Source: Pseudarthrobacter sp. C4D7
GTDB lineage: Bacteria; Actinomycetota; Actinomycetes; Actinomycetales; Micrococcaceae
DNA: 64,000 bases
Assembly (NCBI RefSeq): GCF_013359725.1
Contig: NZ_JABFMW010000010.1
Coordinates: 55,671 to 119,670, forward strand
Direction: 5' to 3'
Shown here: in pieces, positions 35,077 through 42,666 of the stretch
Layout: each line of letters begins with the position of its first letter
How positions within the stretch are numbered: position 1 is the first letter of the stretch
Position numbers and translations under genes: made by a program
Notes under the pieces: generated by a model
Database searches by the model: none
Seen by the model: the letters and a program-made list of their open reading frames with translations, nothing else
What the model was told of the DNA's origin: nothing

Positions 35077-35610
35077 ATGCGCAGCATTGAACTGGTCTTT
35101 GACAGCAGTACCGACGCCTTGGTCAGGGCCGACTGGGCGCGCCTCGAAGCAGCCGGCCTTCCCAGCCTGGCAGCGCATACCTCGCCCAGCAACAGTCCAC
35201 ACATCACGCTGGCTGCAGGACTGGACCTCCAGGCCGCGCAGGAGGGGCCCTGGCAGATGCTGCCGGTGGACGTGGTGTTTTCCGGCGCCATCGTTTTCCC
35301 CGCCGGCGCCGGCAGGTACGTGCTGGCCCGGTCCGTCCTGCTGACCCCCGGCCTGCTGGACCTGCACGCCACGCTGCACCGGGATCTTGGTGGCGCCCTG
35401 CCGTTGACCTTGCCGGGGGCGTGGACGCCGCATGTGACCATCTCCCGCCGCATCCCCGGCCACCAGCTCGGGGCCGCCATGGACCTGCTGGACCTGCGCG
35501 TGGAAGGCAGCTGCACGGCAGCGCGGCTGTGGGACAGCAGCACGAAAACGGTCACTCTCCTGGGTGGCGCTGCCTGGGAAGGCCGGCCGGAACCACGTCC
35601 TACGGGGTGA
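35077..35610 (+). CDS. 2'-5' RNA ligase / 2H phosphoesterase family protein
   Basis: 177 aa. The two H-x-[ST] motifs of the 2H superfamily are present: S-P-H-I-T-L (about 42-47) and T-P-H-V-T-I-S (about 119-125). Such enzymes hydrolyse 2',3'-cyclic or 1''-2'' cyclic phosphate bonds in RNA or nucleotides. The true substrate is unknown. The start may be ATG 35077 or GTG 35071, which lies nearer to an AGGTGA site. It follows the small hypothetical gene by 97 nt. Confidence 0.82.
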   Translation: MRSIELVFDSSTDALVRADWARLEAAGLPSLAAHTSPSNSPHITLAAGLDLQAAQEGPWQMLPVDVVFSGAIVFPAGAGRYVLARSVLLTPGLLDLHATLHRDLGGALPLTLPGAWTPHVTISRRIPGHQLGAAMDLLDLRVEGSCTAARLWDSSTKTVTLLGGAAWEGRPEPRPTG

Positions 35611-35823
35611 AAATGCCTGCCCGGGCGGGCGTCCAACCGGCACTTTTCCGGCCGCTCAGGATAACCCCTAACGGGGCACTTTGGGGCTTGACTGTGCGGA
35701 ACTTGGGCTTCTTGCCCCTATCATTGAGCTTGCGGGATTAGCAGCACTTTTTGAACCTGCCGGCCACCTGCAGATGCCGGTATTCCTGCGGGCGGCGGTC
35801 CGCACCTTTGAAGGGAAACACCT

Positions 35824-36900
35824 ATGGCGCGGAGCCCCGAAGAATCGCTGAGGGCCACTCTGGGCAGGGTTGCACCCGGAACACCGCTCCGCGATGGCCT
35901 GGAACGGATCCTCCGCGGGCGCACCGGCGCCCTGATCGTCCTGGGCTCGGACCGGACCATCGATTCCATCTGTTCCGGCGGATTCGATATCGGCATCGAG
36001 TTCTCACCCACCCGGCTGCGGGAACTGGCCAAGATGGACGGCGCCATCATCTGCGACAAGGACGCGGGCAACATCCTGCGCGCCGCAGTCCAGCTGGTCC
36101 CGGATTCAAGCATCGAAACGCAGGAGTCGGGCACCCGCCACCGGACGGCGGAACGGGTTGCAAAGCAGACCGGGGTTCCCGTCATCTCCGTCAGCCAGTC
36201 CATGCAGATCATCGCCCTTTACGTCAACGGCCTGCGGCACGTCCTGGAGGGCTCCGAGAACGTCCTTGCCCGGGCCAACCAGGCGCTGGCTACCCTGGAG
36301 CGGTACCGCGCACGGCTGGACCAGGTCACCAGTTCACTGTCGGCGCTGGAAATCGAGGCGATGGTGACGGTGCGGGACGTGGCCGTGACCCTCCAGCGGC
36401 AGGAAATGGTTCGCCGCATTTCGGAGGAAATTTCGCAGTATGTGCTGGAACTGGGCGAGGACGGCCGGCTCCTCTCCCTCCAGCTCGACGAGCTGACCGT
36501 GGGCCGGGGCCCTGGAAGCGATGTGATCATCCGCGACTACGCCAGTCCCAATGCCTCCGCGGACGAGATCGACAAAGCCGTCCATGAACTGGTCAGCCTG
36601 GGCCCCACCGAGCTGATCGACCTCGGCAAGATCGCAGCGATCGTTGGCTTTGCCGGCGGCGAGGCCAATCTCGACGCCGTGGTCCAGCCCCGCGGCTACC
36701 GGCTGCTGTCCGGCCTCAAGGCAGTCCCCAAGGCAGTGGCGGACCGGCTGGTGGACCATTTCGGCGGGCTGCAGTTCCTGATGGCGGCCACCATCGACGA
36801 CCTCATGACCGTGGACGGTATTGGTGACCAGCGCGCCCGTACCGTTCGCGAAGGCCTCAGCCGGATGGCGGAGGCAAGCCTCCTGGACCGTTTCCTCTAG
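35824..36900 (+). CDS. disA: DNA integrity scanning diadenylate cyclase DisA
   Basis: 358 aa. It makes cyclic di-AMP from ATP while scanning DNA for branched structures. The DAC domain has D72-G-A (K-M-D-G-A-I-I-C) and R105-H-R (G-T-R-H-R-T-A-E). A helical linker (about 150-290) leads to the C-terminal helix-hairpin-helix DNA-binding domain (T-V-D-G-I-G-D-Q-R-A-R-T-V-R-E-G). AAGGGA precedes ATG. In many actinobacteria disA sits near radA and mutY; mutY is close by here. Confidence 0.97.
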   Translation: MARSPEESLRATLGRVAPGTPLRDGLERILRGRTGALIVLGSDRTIDSICSGGFDIGIEFSPTRLRELAKMDGAIICDKDAGNILRAAVQLVPDSSIETQESGTRHRTAERVAKQTGVPVISVSQSMQIIALYVNGLRHVLEGSENVLARANQALATLERYRARLDQVTSSLSALEIEAMVTVRDVAVTLQRQEMVRRISEEISQYVLELGEDGRLLSLQLDELTVGRGPGSDVIIRDYASPNASADEIDKAVHELVSLGPTELIDLGKIAAIVGFAGGEANLDAVVQPRGYRLLSGLKAVPKAVADRLVDHFGGLQFLMAATIDDLMTVDGIGDQRARTVREGLSRMAEASLLDRFL

Positions 36901-36911
36901 CCACCCGGTCC

Positions 36912-36975
36912 CCATCGATTGCTCCCCACCTGCCGTTATGGCGCCTGAAAACGACAGTTACGGAGCAATCGATGG
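36912..36975. repeat. 64-bp palindromic element with 14-bp perfect arms
   Basis: CCATCGATTGCTCC (36912-36925) and GGAGCAATCGATGG (36962-36975) are perfect inverted repeats. The inner sequence is itself partly symmetric about GGCGCC (36940-36945), with CTGCCGTTATG on the left answering CTGTCGTTTTC on the reverse of the right. It lies between the convergent stops of disA and the next gene. It could be a bidirectional terminator or a dispersed REP-like element. Confidence 0.7.
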
Positions 36976-36984
36976 AGCCGCTGG

Positions 36985-37683
36985 TCAGTTCAGCTGGAAA
37001 ACAGCCTTGGGACTGGCCCGCGAACCCAGCTTGGCCGTGAAGATGTAATACGCCCCGCCCCCGCCGGGTGCTGCAGCCACGGCCTTGCAGCCATCGGCAC
37101 TGCGGTTCCGGCCCCACGGGAAGTTGGCTGTTTCACTGGCACCGGACGCAATGACCTTCACCAGGTCCTCGCTGGATGCCTGGCAGTCCTTCGAGGAGAA
37201 GATCCGGTCGGAGCCACTGGTCACCACGAACTCCATCTGCGAGGTTCCGATGTTGACCTCACAGGGCACGGTGCCGCCGTTGGTCACCTTCAGGGTAAGC
37301 AGCGGATTTTCCCCCGGGCCGTAGGCAGGCTTGTCCGTGGCGGCCGTGACGGTCACCAGGTTCTGGTTGCAGGTGGGGGTTGCCGGGGCCGTGGGCGACG
37401 CCGTGGCGGACGGGGTTGCCGGCGCGGAAGCAGAGGGGGTGGTCACGGCAGCGGCGGGGCCCGACGCCGTCTCCGTGGCGGATGGCTGGGTGTATGAAGC
37501 CTGCTGCGAACCGCTCCGGAAGGCGCCTGCAAGGGCGAAACCGCTGACGACCAGCACCACCACCAGCAGGAGCGCGCCACCAGCAATCAGGCGCCGGCGG
37601 CGGTAGACGGCGGCGCTCGGCTTCCGGACGCTGCTGGAACCCGACGCCGTGCCGCGTGCTGATGAATTGCCTTGCCTGCCCAT
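36985..37683 (-). CDS. Membrane-anchored extracytoplasmic protein of unknown function
   Basis: 232 aa. A basic cytoplasmic N-terminus (V-Y-R-R-R-R) leads to one membrane helix at about 33-53 (LIAGGALLLVVVLVVSGFAL). A Thr/Pro/Ala/Ser linker (about 60-103) follows, then a globular beta-rich domain with Cys residues that could form disulfides (P-T-C-N-Q-N, V-P-C-E-V-N, K-D-C-Q-A, D-G-C-K-A). Conserved ligands are not recognised. TAGCCT lies 6 nt before ATG; the GGAGG in that gap touches the start codon, so it is unlikely to act as a ribosome site. A leaderless mRNA fits better. Confidence 0.75.
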   Translation of the reverse strand: MGRQGNSSARGTASGSSSVRKPSAAVYRRRRLIAGGALLLVVVLVVSGFALAGAFRSGSQQASYTQPSATETASGPAAAVTTPSASAPATPSATASPTAPATPTCNQNLVTVTAATDKPAYGPGENPLLTLKVTNGGTVPCEVNIGTSQMEFVVTSGSDRIFSSKDCQASSEDLVKVIASGASETANFPWGRNRSADGCKAVAAAPGGGGAYYIFTAKLGSRASPKAVFQLN

Positions 37684-37798
37684 CCTCCTAGGCTAGGGAA
37701 GCCAGCCCGTTCTGCACTGCCACCACGCCGCCGGGGTCCCATCGCGCTGGTCACAACCGGTTTTCGGCCGGGACGAGGCCGTCCATTACAGTGTTGGC

Positions 37799-38776
37799 AT
37801 CGACACTCAAACCTCCCCCACCACGGACGCTGCAGCGGACCCCGCAAACCTGGAGCTGCTCCACCAACGGATCAACGGCTGGTTCGCCGAGGTTGCCCGC
37901 GACCTGCCCTGGCGCGAGCCTGGCTGCTCCGCCTGGGGCGTGCTGGTCAGCGAGATCATGCTGCAGCAAACACCGGTGGTCCGGGTGCTTCCCGTCTGGC
38001 ATGAATGGCTCAAGCGCTGGCCCACCCCGGCCGGGCTGGCAGGCGAACCGGCAGGGGAAGCCGTCCGCTCGTGGGGGCGGCTGGGCTACCCGCGCCGCGC
38101 GCTCCGGCTGCACGCCGCAGCCGCAGCGATCGTGCGGGACCACGGCGGCAGGGTCCCCGACACCTACGCCGAACTCCTGGCCCTTCCCGGCGTGGGCAGC
38201 TACACCGCAGCTGCAGTGGCAGCGTTCGCTTACGGCCGCCGGGAAACGGTGGTGGACACCAACATCCGCAGGGTGCACGCCCGGCTGGTCTCCGGCCTCG
38301 CCCTTCCCGCCCCGGCGCTGACGGCGGCGGAGATGCGCCTGGCCGCCGGCCTGTTGCCGGACGACGACGAAACCTCCGTGCGCTGGAACGCCGCGGTCAT
38401 GGAGCTCGGGGCTTTGGTGTGCACGGCCCGCGCCCCGAAGTGCGCCGCCTGCCCGGTCAAGGACTCCTGTGCGTGGCTGGCGGCGGGTGAGCCCCCGCCG
38501 TCGTACGTTCCCAAGGGGCAGGCGTGGCACGGCACCGACCGCCAGGTCCGCGGCGCCGTGCTGGCCGTGCTGCGGCTGACTGAAACACCCGTTCCGCCTG
38601 ACATGTTTTACCGGGAACCCGCCGATCTTGGGTTCGCCCCGCAAGGGATCGGCGTGCCGCTGGCCGCGCTGCACCGGCTCAACACCGCTCCGGAACAGCT
38701 GGAGCGGGCGTTGGCGGGGCTGCTGGCGGACGGACTGGCAGAGATGCGAGACGGCGGCTACAGACTTCCTGGCTGA
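37799..38776 (+). CDS. mutY: Adenine DNA glycosylase MutY, start codon ATC
   Basis: 325 aa if started at ATC 37799. MutY removes adenine mispaired with 8-oxoguanine. It shows D-L-P-W-R-E, V-S-E-I-M-L-Q-Q-T-P (catalytic Glu), the HhH motif L-P-G-V-G-S-Y-T-A-A-A-V with the catalytic Asp in V-V-D-T-N-I-R-R, and the iron-sulfur cysteines C-x6-C-x2-C-x5-C. No ATG, GTG or TTG occurs in frame between the upstream stop (37694) and GTG 37940, and starting at 37940 would remove the conserved P-W-R segment. ATC 37799 lies exactly 6 nt after the -10-like TACAGT (37787-37792). Confidence 0.88.
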   Translation: MDTQTSPTTDAAADPANLELLHQRINGWFAEVARDLPWREPGCSAWGVLVSEIMLQQTPVVRVLPVWHEWLKRWPTPAGLAGEPAGEAVRSWGRLGYPRRALRLHAAAAAIVRDHGGRVPDTYAELLALPGVGSYTAAAVAAFAYGRRETVVDTNIRRVHARLVSGLALPAPALTAAEMRLAAGLLPDDDETSVRWNAAVMELGALVCTARAPKCAACPVKDSCAWLAAGEPPPSYVPKGQAWHGTDRQVRGAVLAVLRLTETPVPPDMFYREPADLGFAPQGIGVPLAALHRLNTAPEQLERALAGLLADGLAEMRDGGYRLPG

Positions 38777-38844
38777 CGCACCGGCTGCCCGGCACCCCGG
38801 GCCGGGGATGGCATACTTCTTGGTGACCGAAACCGGGGGAAGCC

Positions 38845-39276
38845 ATGAAGACCATTCTGTACATCGTCTGGGCGCTGTTTGTTGCCGCCGCGATACTTTC
38901 GCTGCTTTATGCCTCGCGCAGGACTAAGCGGCAGGCACGACAGATGGCGGAGTGGCCCAAAGCGCAGGCCACCGTCACCGGCAGTGCCACGGGCTGGACC
39001 AGCGGCGTGGGCGGCTCAAGCCGGAACCTGCGATATTTCCCCACGTACCAGTTCACGGACCCGCAGGGCACCCTTTTCATGGGTAAGTCGGAGGTCTCCG
39101 ACGTTGAGCAGCCGGTACCGGGGTCACTGATCGAGGTGGCCTACAACCCGGCGAACCCCAATGAGTCGCTTGAGGTTTCTTCGGAACCACGTACCGCCAT
39201 GGGGTGCCTGATTGCCTTCTTCGCTGTCTTCGCCGTCGTCTCGTTCTGGTTCATCGGCGTCTTCCCCGTGGGCTAG
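38845..39276 (+). CDS. DUF3592 membrane protein
   Basis: 143 aa. Two membrane helices flank a soluble domain: residues about 4-23 (ILYIVWALFVAAAILSLLYA) and about 117-140 (M-G-C-L-I-A-F-F-A-V-F-A-V-V-S-F-W). The middle (W-P-K-A-Q-A-T-V-T-G ... Y-F-P-T-Y-Q-F-T-D-P-Q-G) and V-P-G-S-L-I-E-V-A-Y-N-P-A-N-P are characteristic of DUF3592. Function is unknown. GGGGGAAG precedes ATG. It follows mutY by 68 nt. Confidence 0.85.
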   Translation: MKTILYIVWALFVAAAILSLLYASRRTKRQARQMAEWPKAQATVTGSATGWTSGVGGSSRNLRYFPTYQFTDPQGTLFMGKSEVSDVEQPVPGSLIEVAYNPANPNESLEVSSEPRTAMGCLIAFFAVFAVVSFWFIGVFPVG

Positions 39277-39303
39277 GGGCTGATGGCTTAGCGGCTGCCG
39301 CGG

Positions 39304-39477
39304 CTAGAACAACGCCGGCTGCGTGAATGCTTCGCCCTCGGACGCTCCGGGGGCCGGACCGTCGCCAACCGGTTCAGGGCTCCAGTCGAAGCCGAGTTCG
39401 GCGAGCAGTTCCTCCATGGAGATCTGGCCGTCCAGCACTTCGATCTCCTGGGTGTTTTCTGCAAGCGGCCGTTCCAT
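39304..39477 (-). CDS. Small acidic hypothetical protein
   Basis: 57 aa, strongly acidic (Q-I-S-M-E-E-L-L-A-E-L-G-F-D-W-S-P-E-P). The upstream ribosome site is weak. It follows dhaM on the same strand after 35 nt and may be read from the dha operon. The amphipathic acidic helix could bind a partner protein, but there is no recognised family. Moderate doubt that it is a real gene. Confidence 0.45.
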   Translation of the reverse strand: MERPLAENTQEIEVLDGQISMEELLAELGFDWSPEPVGDGPAPGASEGEAFTQPALF

Positions 39478-39512
39478 GCCATCGAGCTTATTCCCAGGAA
39501 GGGCCACGCAGC

Positions 39513-40223
39513 TCAGGGCTCGCCGAAGCCGGCCTCCACCAGGCCGCCCACGTACTCCACTGCCCTTTCCGCATCCGCGCCCCATGCTTCCACGTGCAGC
39601 ACGGTCCCCTTGCCTGCCCCCAGGGTCATCAACCCCGTCATGGATGCGCCGTCCGCTCCGTTGATGGTGACCTCGGCGTCGAGCGACGCCAGCCCGCCGG
39701 CAACTTTCGCAGCGGGCCGGGCGTGCATGCCGGCCTGGTTCACCAGTTCAAAGTCGCCCGTGAAATCCGGCGGGGCGCTGCTGACGGGCTCCTGCTCCGA
39801 CTCTCCTGCCGCTGGCTCCGGCTTCTGGGCGGCGCCCGGAACGCCTTCGGCTGCCTTCCGGACCGCCTGCACATCAGCTCCACCCTGCGCGGCGACGGCG
39901 GCAGCCACGAGCCCTTCCACCAGCGGCGCGTCGGCGAGCAGGACGCCGGCCGGATTCTCCAGGAACTCGAGGGCCGACTCGGCGGTCATGACGGCTGAGC
40001 CCAGGTCAGTCAGCACCACGGTGCCTTCCGGGCCGGTCCCGCCGCCCTGGCTGCCGGCCTTTTCCAAGGCGGCGAGGACCTTCTCCAGGCTGGTGCCGAT
40101 CCTGCCGTCGTCGGTGCCACCGGCCGGCAGGATCATGACATCGGGCGCCATTTGGGCGGCAAGCTCCACGGCGCCGTCGGCAATTTTTTCGCTGTGGGAC
40201 ACCACAACGATGCTGACGGTCAT
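39513..40223 (-). CDS. dhaM: Dihydroxyacetone kinase phosphotransferase subunit DhaM (EIIA-HPr)
   Basis: 236 aa. It passes phosphate from PEP (through PTS enzyme I) to ADP bound on DhaL. Residues 1-130 are a mannose-type EIIA domain with active H10 (V-V-V-S-H-S-E-K). A Pro/Glu linker joins an HPr domain at about 153-236 with H167 (A-G-M-H-A-R-P-A-A-K). No enzyme I-like domain is attached, unlike E. coli DhaM, so separate PTS enzyme I is needed. It overlaps dhaL by 4 nt. Confidence 0.93.
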   Translation of the reverse strand: MTVSIVVVSHSEKIADGAVELAAQMAPDVMILPAGGTDDGRIGTSLEKVLAALEKAGSQGGGTGPEGTVVLTDLGSAVMTAESALEFLENPAGVLLADAPLVEGLVAAAVAAQGGADVQAVRKAAEGVPGAAQKPEPAAGESEQEPVSSAPPDFTGDFELVNQAGMHARPAAKVAGGLASLDAEVTINGADGASMTGLMTLGAGKGTVLHVEAWGADAERAVEYVGGLVEAGFGEP

Positions 40224-40852
40224 GCAGCCGCCCCGACGGCAGCACGCAGGATGAGTGCGCTGGACACGGCCCCCGGGTCCCGGTGGCCCGCGCTGCGTTC
40301 GCCAAGGTAGCTGGCGCGGCCTTTCCGGGCAATCATCGGGTCGGTGGACACGGCCCCCGCCTCGGCAGCCTCCGCAGCCGCCACCAGGACGCCCAGGACA
40401 TCCGCGCTCCCACCGTCTGCTGCCGCGCGGGCAGCATCAACGGCCGGCGTCCACGCGTCCACCATCGTCTTGTCCCCTGACTCCGCCTTGCCGCGCGCCA
40501 CGATCCCGTCCCGTGCCGCCTGCAGGGCGCCGGCCCAGGCCGCCGGATCGATCTCGGCGGAATCACCCAGGGCGGTGGCAGCGCGAAGGAACGCGGTTCC
40601 ATACAGGGGACCGGCCGCGCCGCCAACCTTGGACATCAGGGTCATGGCGGTCATTTTCAACGCCGCCCCCGGGGTTTCAGGCGTCGATTCGCCCAGCTTG
40701 GCAAGGACCGCCTGGAAGCCGCGGTCCATGTTCTCGCCGTGGTCGGAGTCCCCGATGGCGCGGTCCAGTTCGATGAGTTCAACACGGTGTTCGGCCATGG
40801 CCTGCGCGCACAGCGTCAGCCATTTGACGGCCCAGTTGGCATCCAGCACCAT
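40220..40852 (-). CDS. dhaL: Dihydroxyacetone kinase ADP-binding subunit DhaL
   Basis: 210 aa. DhaL carries ADP permanently and transfers its beta-linked phosphate to dihydroxyacetone held on DhaK. The metal-binding Asp cluster is D-R-A-I-G-D-S-D-H-G-E-N-M (about 29-41). The G-G-A-A-G-P-L-Y-G loop (about 75-83) is typical of PTS-type DhaL. ATG lies 2 nt after the dhaK stop, and the 3' end overlaps dhaM by 4 nt. Confidence 0.95.
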   Translation of the reverse strand: MVLDANWAVKWLTLCAQAMAEHRVELIELDRAIGDSDHGENMDRGFQAVLAKLGESTPETPGAALKMTAMTLMSKVGGAAGPLYGTAFLRAATALGDSAEIDPAAWAGALQAARDGIVARGKAESGDKTMVDAWTPAVDAARAAADGGSADVLGVLVAAAEAAEAGAVSTDPMIARKGRASYLGERSAGHRDPGAVSSALILRAAVGAAA

Positions 40853-40854
40853 GG

Positions 40855-41856
40855 TTACACGCCCCAGCGCAGGGCGGGCGTGTGCACGGGTGCGTCCCAG
40901 AGTTCGGTGAGTTCGTCGTCGAGCCGCAGGACCGAGATGGAACAGCCCTGCATTTCCAGTGCGGTGATGTAGTTCCCCACCAGCGACCGTTCCACCGTGG
41001 CGCCCGCGTCCGCCAGTACCTGCACGGCCCGGCGGTACACGATGTACAGCTCGCTCAACGGGGTCCCGCCCATGCCGTTCACGAAGAGCAGCACCTTGTC
41101 CCCCGAACTGACCTTGAGGTCGGTCAGCACGGCGTCCATCAGCCGGTTGGTGATGCTGTCCGCGTTTTCCATGGGGATCCGGTGCCTGCCGGGTTCGCCG
41201 TGGATGCCGATCCCGATCTCGATCTCATCCTCGGCGAGGTCGAAACTTGGCGTGCCTGCGTGCGGCACCGTGCAGGCTGACAACGCAACGCCCATGGTCC
41301 TGACGTTGGCGTTCACCCGCTCCCCGATGGCGGCCACGGCATCCAGGTTGTCGCCGCGCTCGGCAGCGGCACCGGCGATTTTCTCCACGAGCACCGTGCC
41401 GCCCACCCCGCGCCTTCCCGCGGTGTACAGCGAGTCCTCCACCGCGACGTCGTCGTTGACCAGCACGGTCCGGACGTTCACGCCCTCCGCTTCGGCCAGC
41501 TCGGCCGCGGTCTCGAAGTTCAGGACGTCGCCGGTGTAGTTCTTGACGATATGCACGACGCCGGCACCTGAGTTCACAGCGAGGGTGGCGGGCAGGATCT
41601 GGTCCGGCGTCGGGGAGGTGAACACCGCCCCCGGGACGGCGGCGTCGAGCATGCCCCGGCCCACGTAGCCGGCGTGCAGTGGCTCATGTCCACTGCCGCC
41701 GCCTGAAACCAGGCCCACCTTGCCGGCCACAGGCGCGTCCTTGCGCGTGATGTAGGTGGGGTCTTCACTGACGGTGACCAGTCCTGCATGCGCCAGGCCA
41801 AAGCCCTGCACAGCTTCCTGGACAACGGATTTTGGATCGTTGATGAGTTTCTTCAT
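40855..41856 (-). CDS. dhaK: Dihydroxyacetone kinase substrate-binding subunit DhaK
   Basis: 333 aa. DhaK binds dihydroxyacetone covalently as a hemiaminal through H219 (G-I-G-I-H-G-E-P-G), equivalent to H218 of E. coli. The substrate pocket [10 protein letters not shown] (about 52-61) is conserved. ATG 41856 is used because AGGAG lies 7 nt before it and the N-terminus M-K-K-L-I-N is standard. It is the first gene of dhaKLM, channelling dihydroxyacetone from glycerol into glycolysis. No DhaR/DhaQ regulator is adjacent. Confidence 0.96.
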   Translation of the reverse strand: MKKLINDPKSVVQEAVQGFGLAHAGLVTVSEDPTYITRKDAPVAGKVGLVSGGGSGHEPLHAGYVGRGMLDAAVPGAVFTSPTPDQILPATLAVNSGAGVVHIVKNYTGDVLNFETAAELAEAEGVNVRTVLVNDDVAVEDSLYTAGRRGVGGTVLVEKIAGAAAERGDNLDAVAAIGERVNANVRTMGVALSACTVPHAGTPSFDLAEDEIEIGIGIHGEPGRHRIPMENADSITNRLMDAVLTDLKVSSGDKVLLFVNGMGGTPLSELYIVYRRAVQVLADAGATVERSLVGNYITALEMQGCSISVLRLDDELTELWDAPVHTPALRWGV

Positions 41857-41984
41857 GGCGGTGCTCCTGGCTGTGCTCCTGAAGGATGTGTCTCCGACCC
41901 TACTACCGGGATCGCAGGTGGCGGTAGGTTCCTCCGGTCCGGGTTTTCCGGCCACCGCCAACGCCTGCCGGTCCGGGACGCAGC

Positions 41985-42014
41985 AAAGGGACAGCCCCCA
42001 ATGACTGTCCCTTT
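41985..42014 (-). terminator. Hairpin between argA-like gene and dhaK
   Basis: AAAGGGACAG (41985-41994) and CTGTCCCTTT (42005-42014) form a perfect 10-bp stem with a 10-nt loop. It lies 109 nt beyond the stop of the acetyltransferase gene and about 130 nt before dhaK, so it probably insulates the two transcription units. The T's at the end of the stem give a short U-tract on either strand. Confidence 0.6.
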
Positions 42015-42122
42015 CCTGAGGCCCCCCACATATCGGCCTCCAGCAGTTTATCCATCAATTCGAGTAAAGCCAAGAGGCGTGTACCTCCACGGGGCGGCCA
42101 CGAGTCTCTTTACAGGATTCTT

Positions 42123-42632
42123 TTACAGGGTTCGGATCATCCGGGTGTTGCCCAGGGTGTTCGGCTTGACCCGCGCCAGGTCCAGGAATTCCGCCACGCC
42201 TTCGTCGTGCGAACGCAGAAGCTCCGAATACACTTCCGGGTCCACTGCGGACTGGTCCGCCATCACCTCGAACCCGTGGCGCTTGAAGAAATCCACTTCG
42301 AAGGTGAGGCAGAAGACCCGGGACACACCCAGTGCCCTGGCCTCCTCCAGCAGGCTCTCCACCAGGACGTGGCCCACGCCCTGGCCGCGCCATTCGCCGG
42401 ACGCCGCCAGGGTGCGGATCTCGGCCAGGTCCTCCCACATGACGTGCAGGGCCCCGCAGCCGATCATTTCGCCGTCGCTGGATTCGGCGATCCGGAACTC
42501 CTGGAGGCTCTCGTAGTAAGCCACCGTCTCCTTCGCCATGAGGATGCGTTCCTCGGCCAGGGGCGCCACCAGTTTCTTGATGGCGGGAACGTCACTGGTG
42601 CGGGCGGGGCGAATGCGGAAGGAGTCGGTCAC
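42123..42632 (-). CDS. argA: Amino-acid N-acetyltransferase (short ArgA type)
   Basis: 169 aa, single GNAT domain. It resembles the short actinobacterial N-acetylglutamate synthases that acetylate glutamate to begin arginine synthesis. The acetyl-CoA loop is W-R-G-Q-G-V-G-H-V-L-V (about 83-93). The neighbouring A-E-I-R-T-L-A-A strand and the C-L-T-F-E-V-D-F-F-K-R-H-G-F segment are typical. It starts at GTG. TAGGAT stands exactly 6 nt upstream and no Shine-Dalgarno is seen, so the mRNA is probably leaderless. Confidence 0.87.
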   Translation of the reverse strand: MTDSFRIRPARTSDVPAIKKLVAPLAEERILMAKETVAYYESLQEFRIAESSDGEMIGCGALHVMWEDLAEIRTLAASGEWRGQGVGHVLVESLLEEARALGVSRVFCLTFEVDFFKRHGFEVMADQSAVDPEVYSELLRSHDEGVAEFLDLARVKPNTLGNTRMIRTL

Positions 42633-42666
42633 AAGGCAATCCTACGAGCCGGAAAGTACCGGCGCC

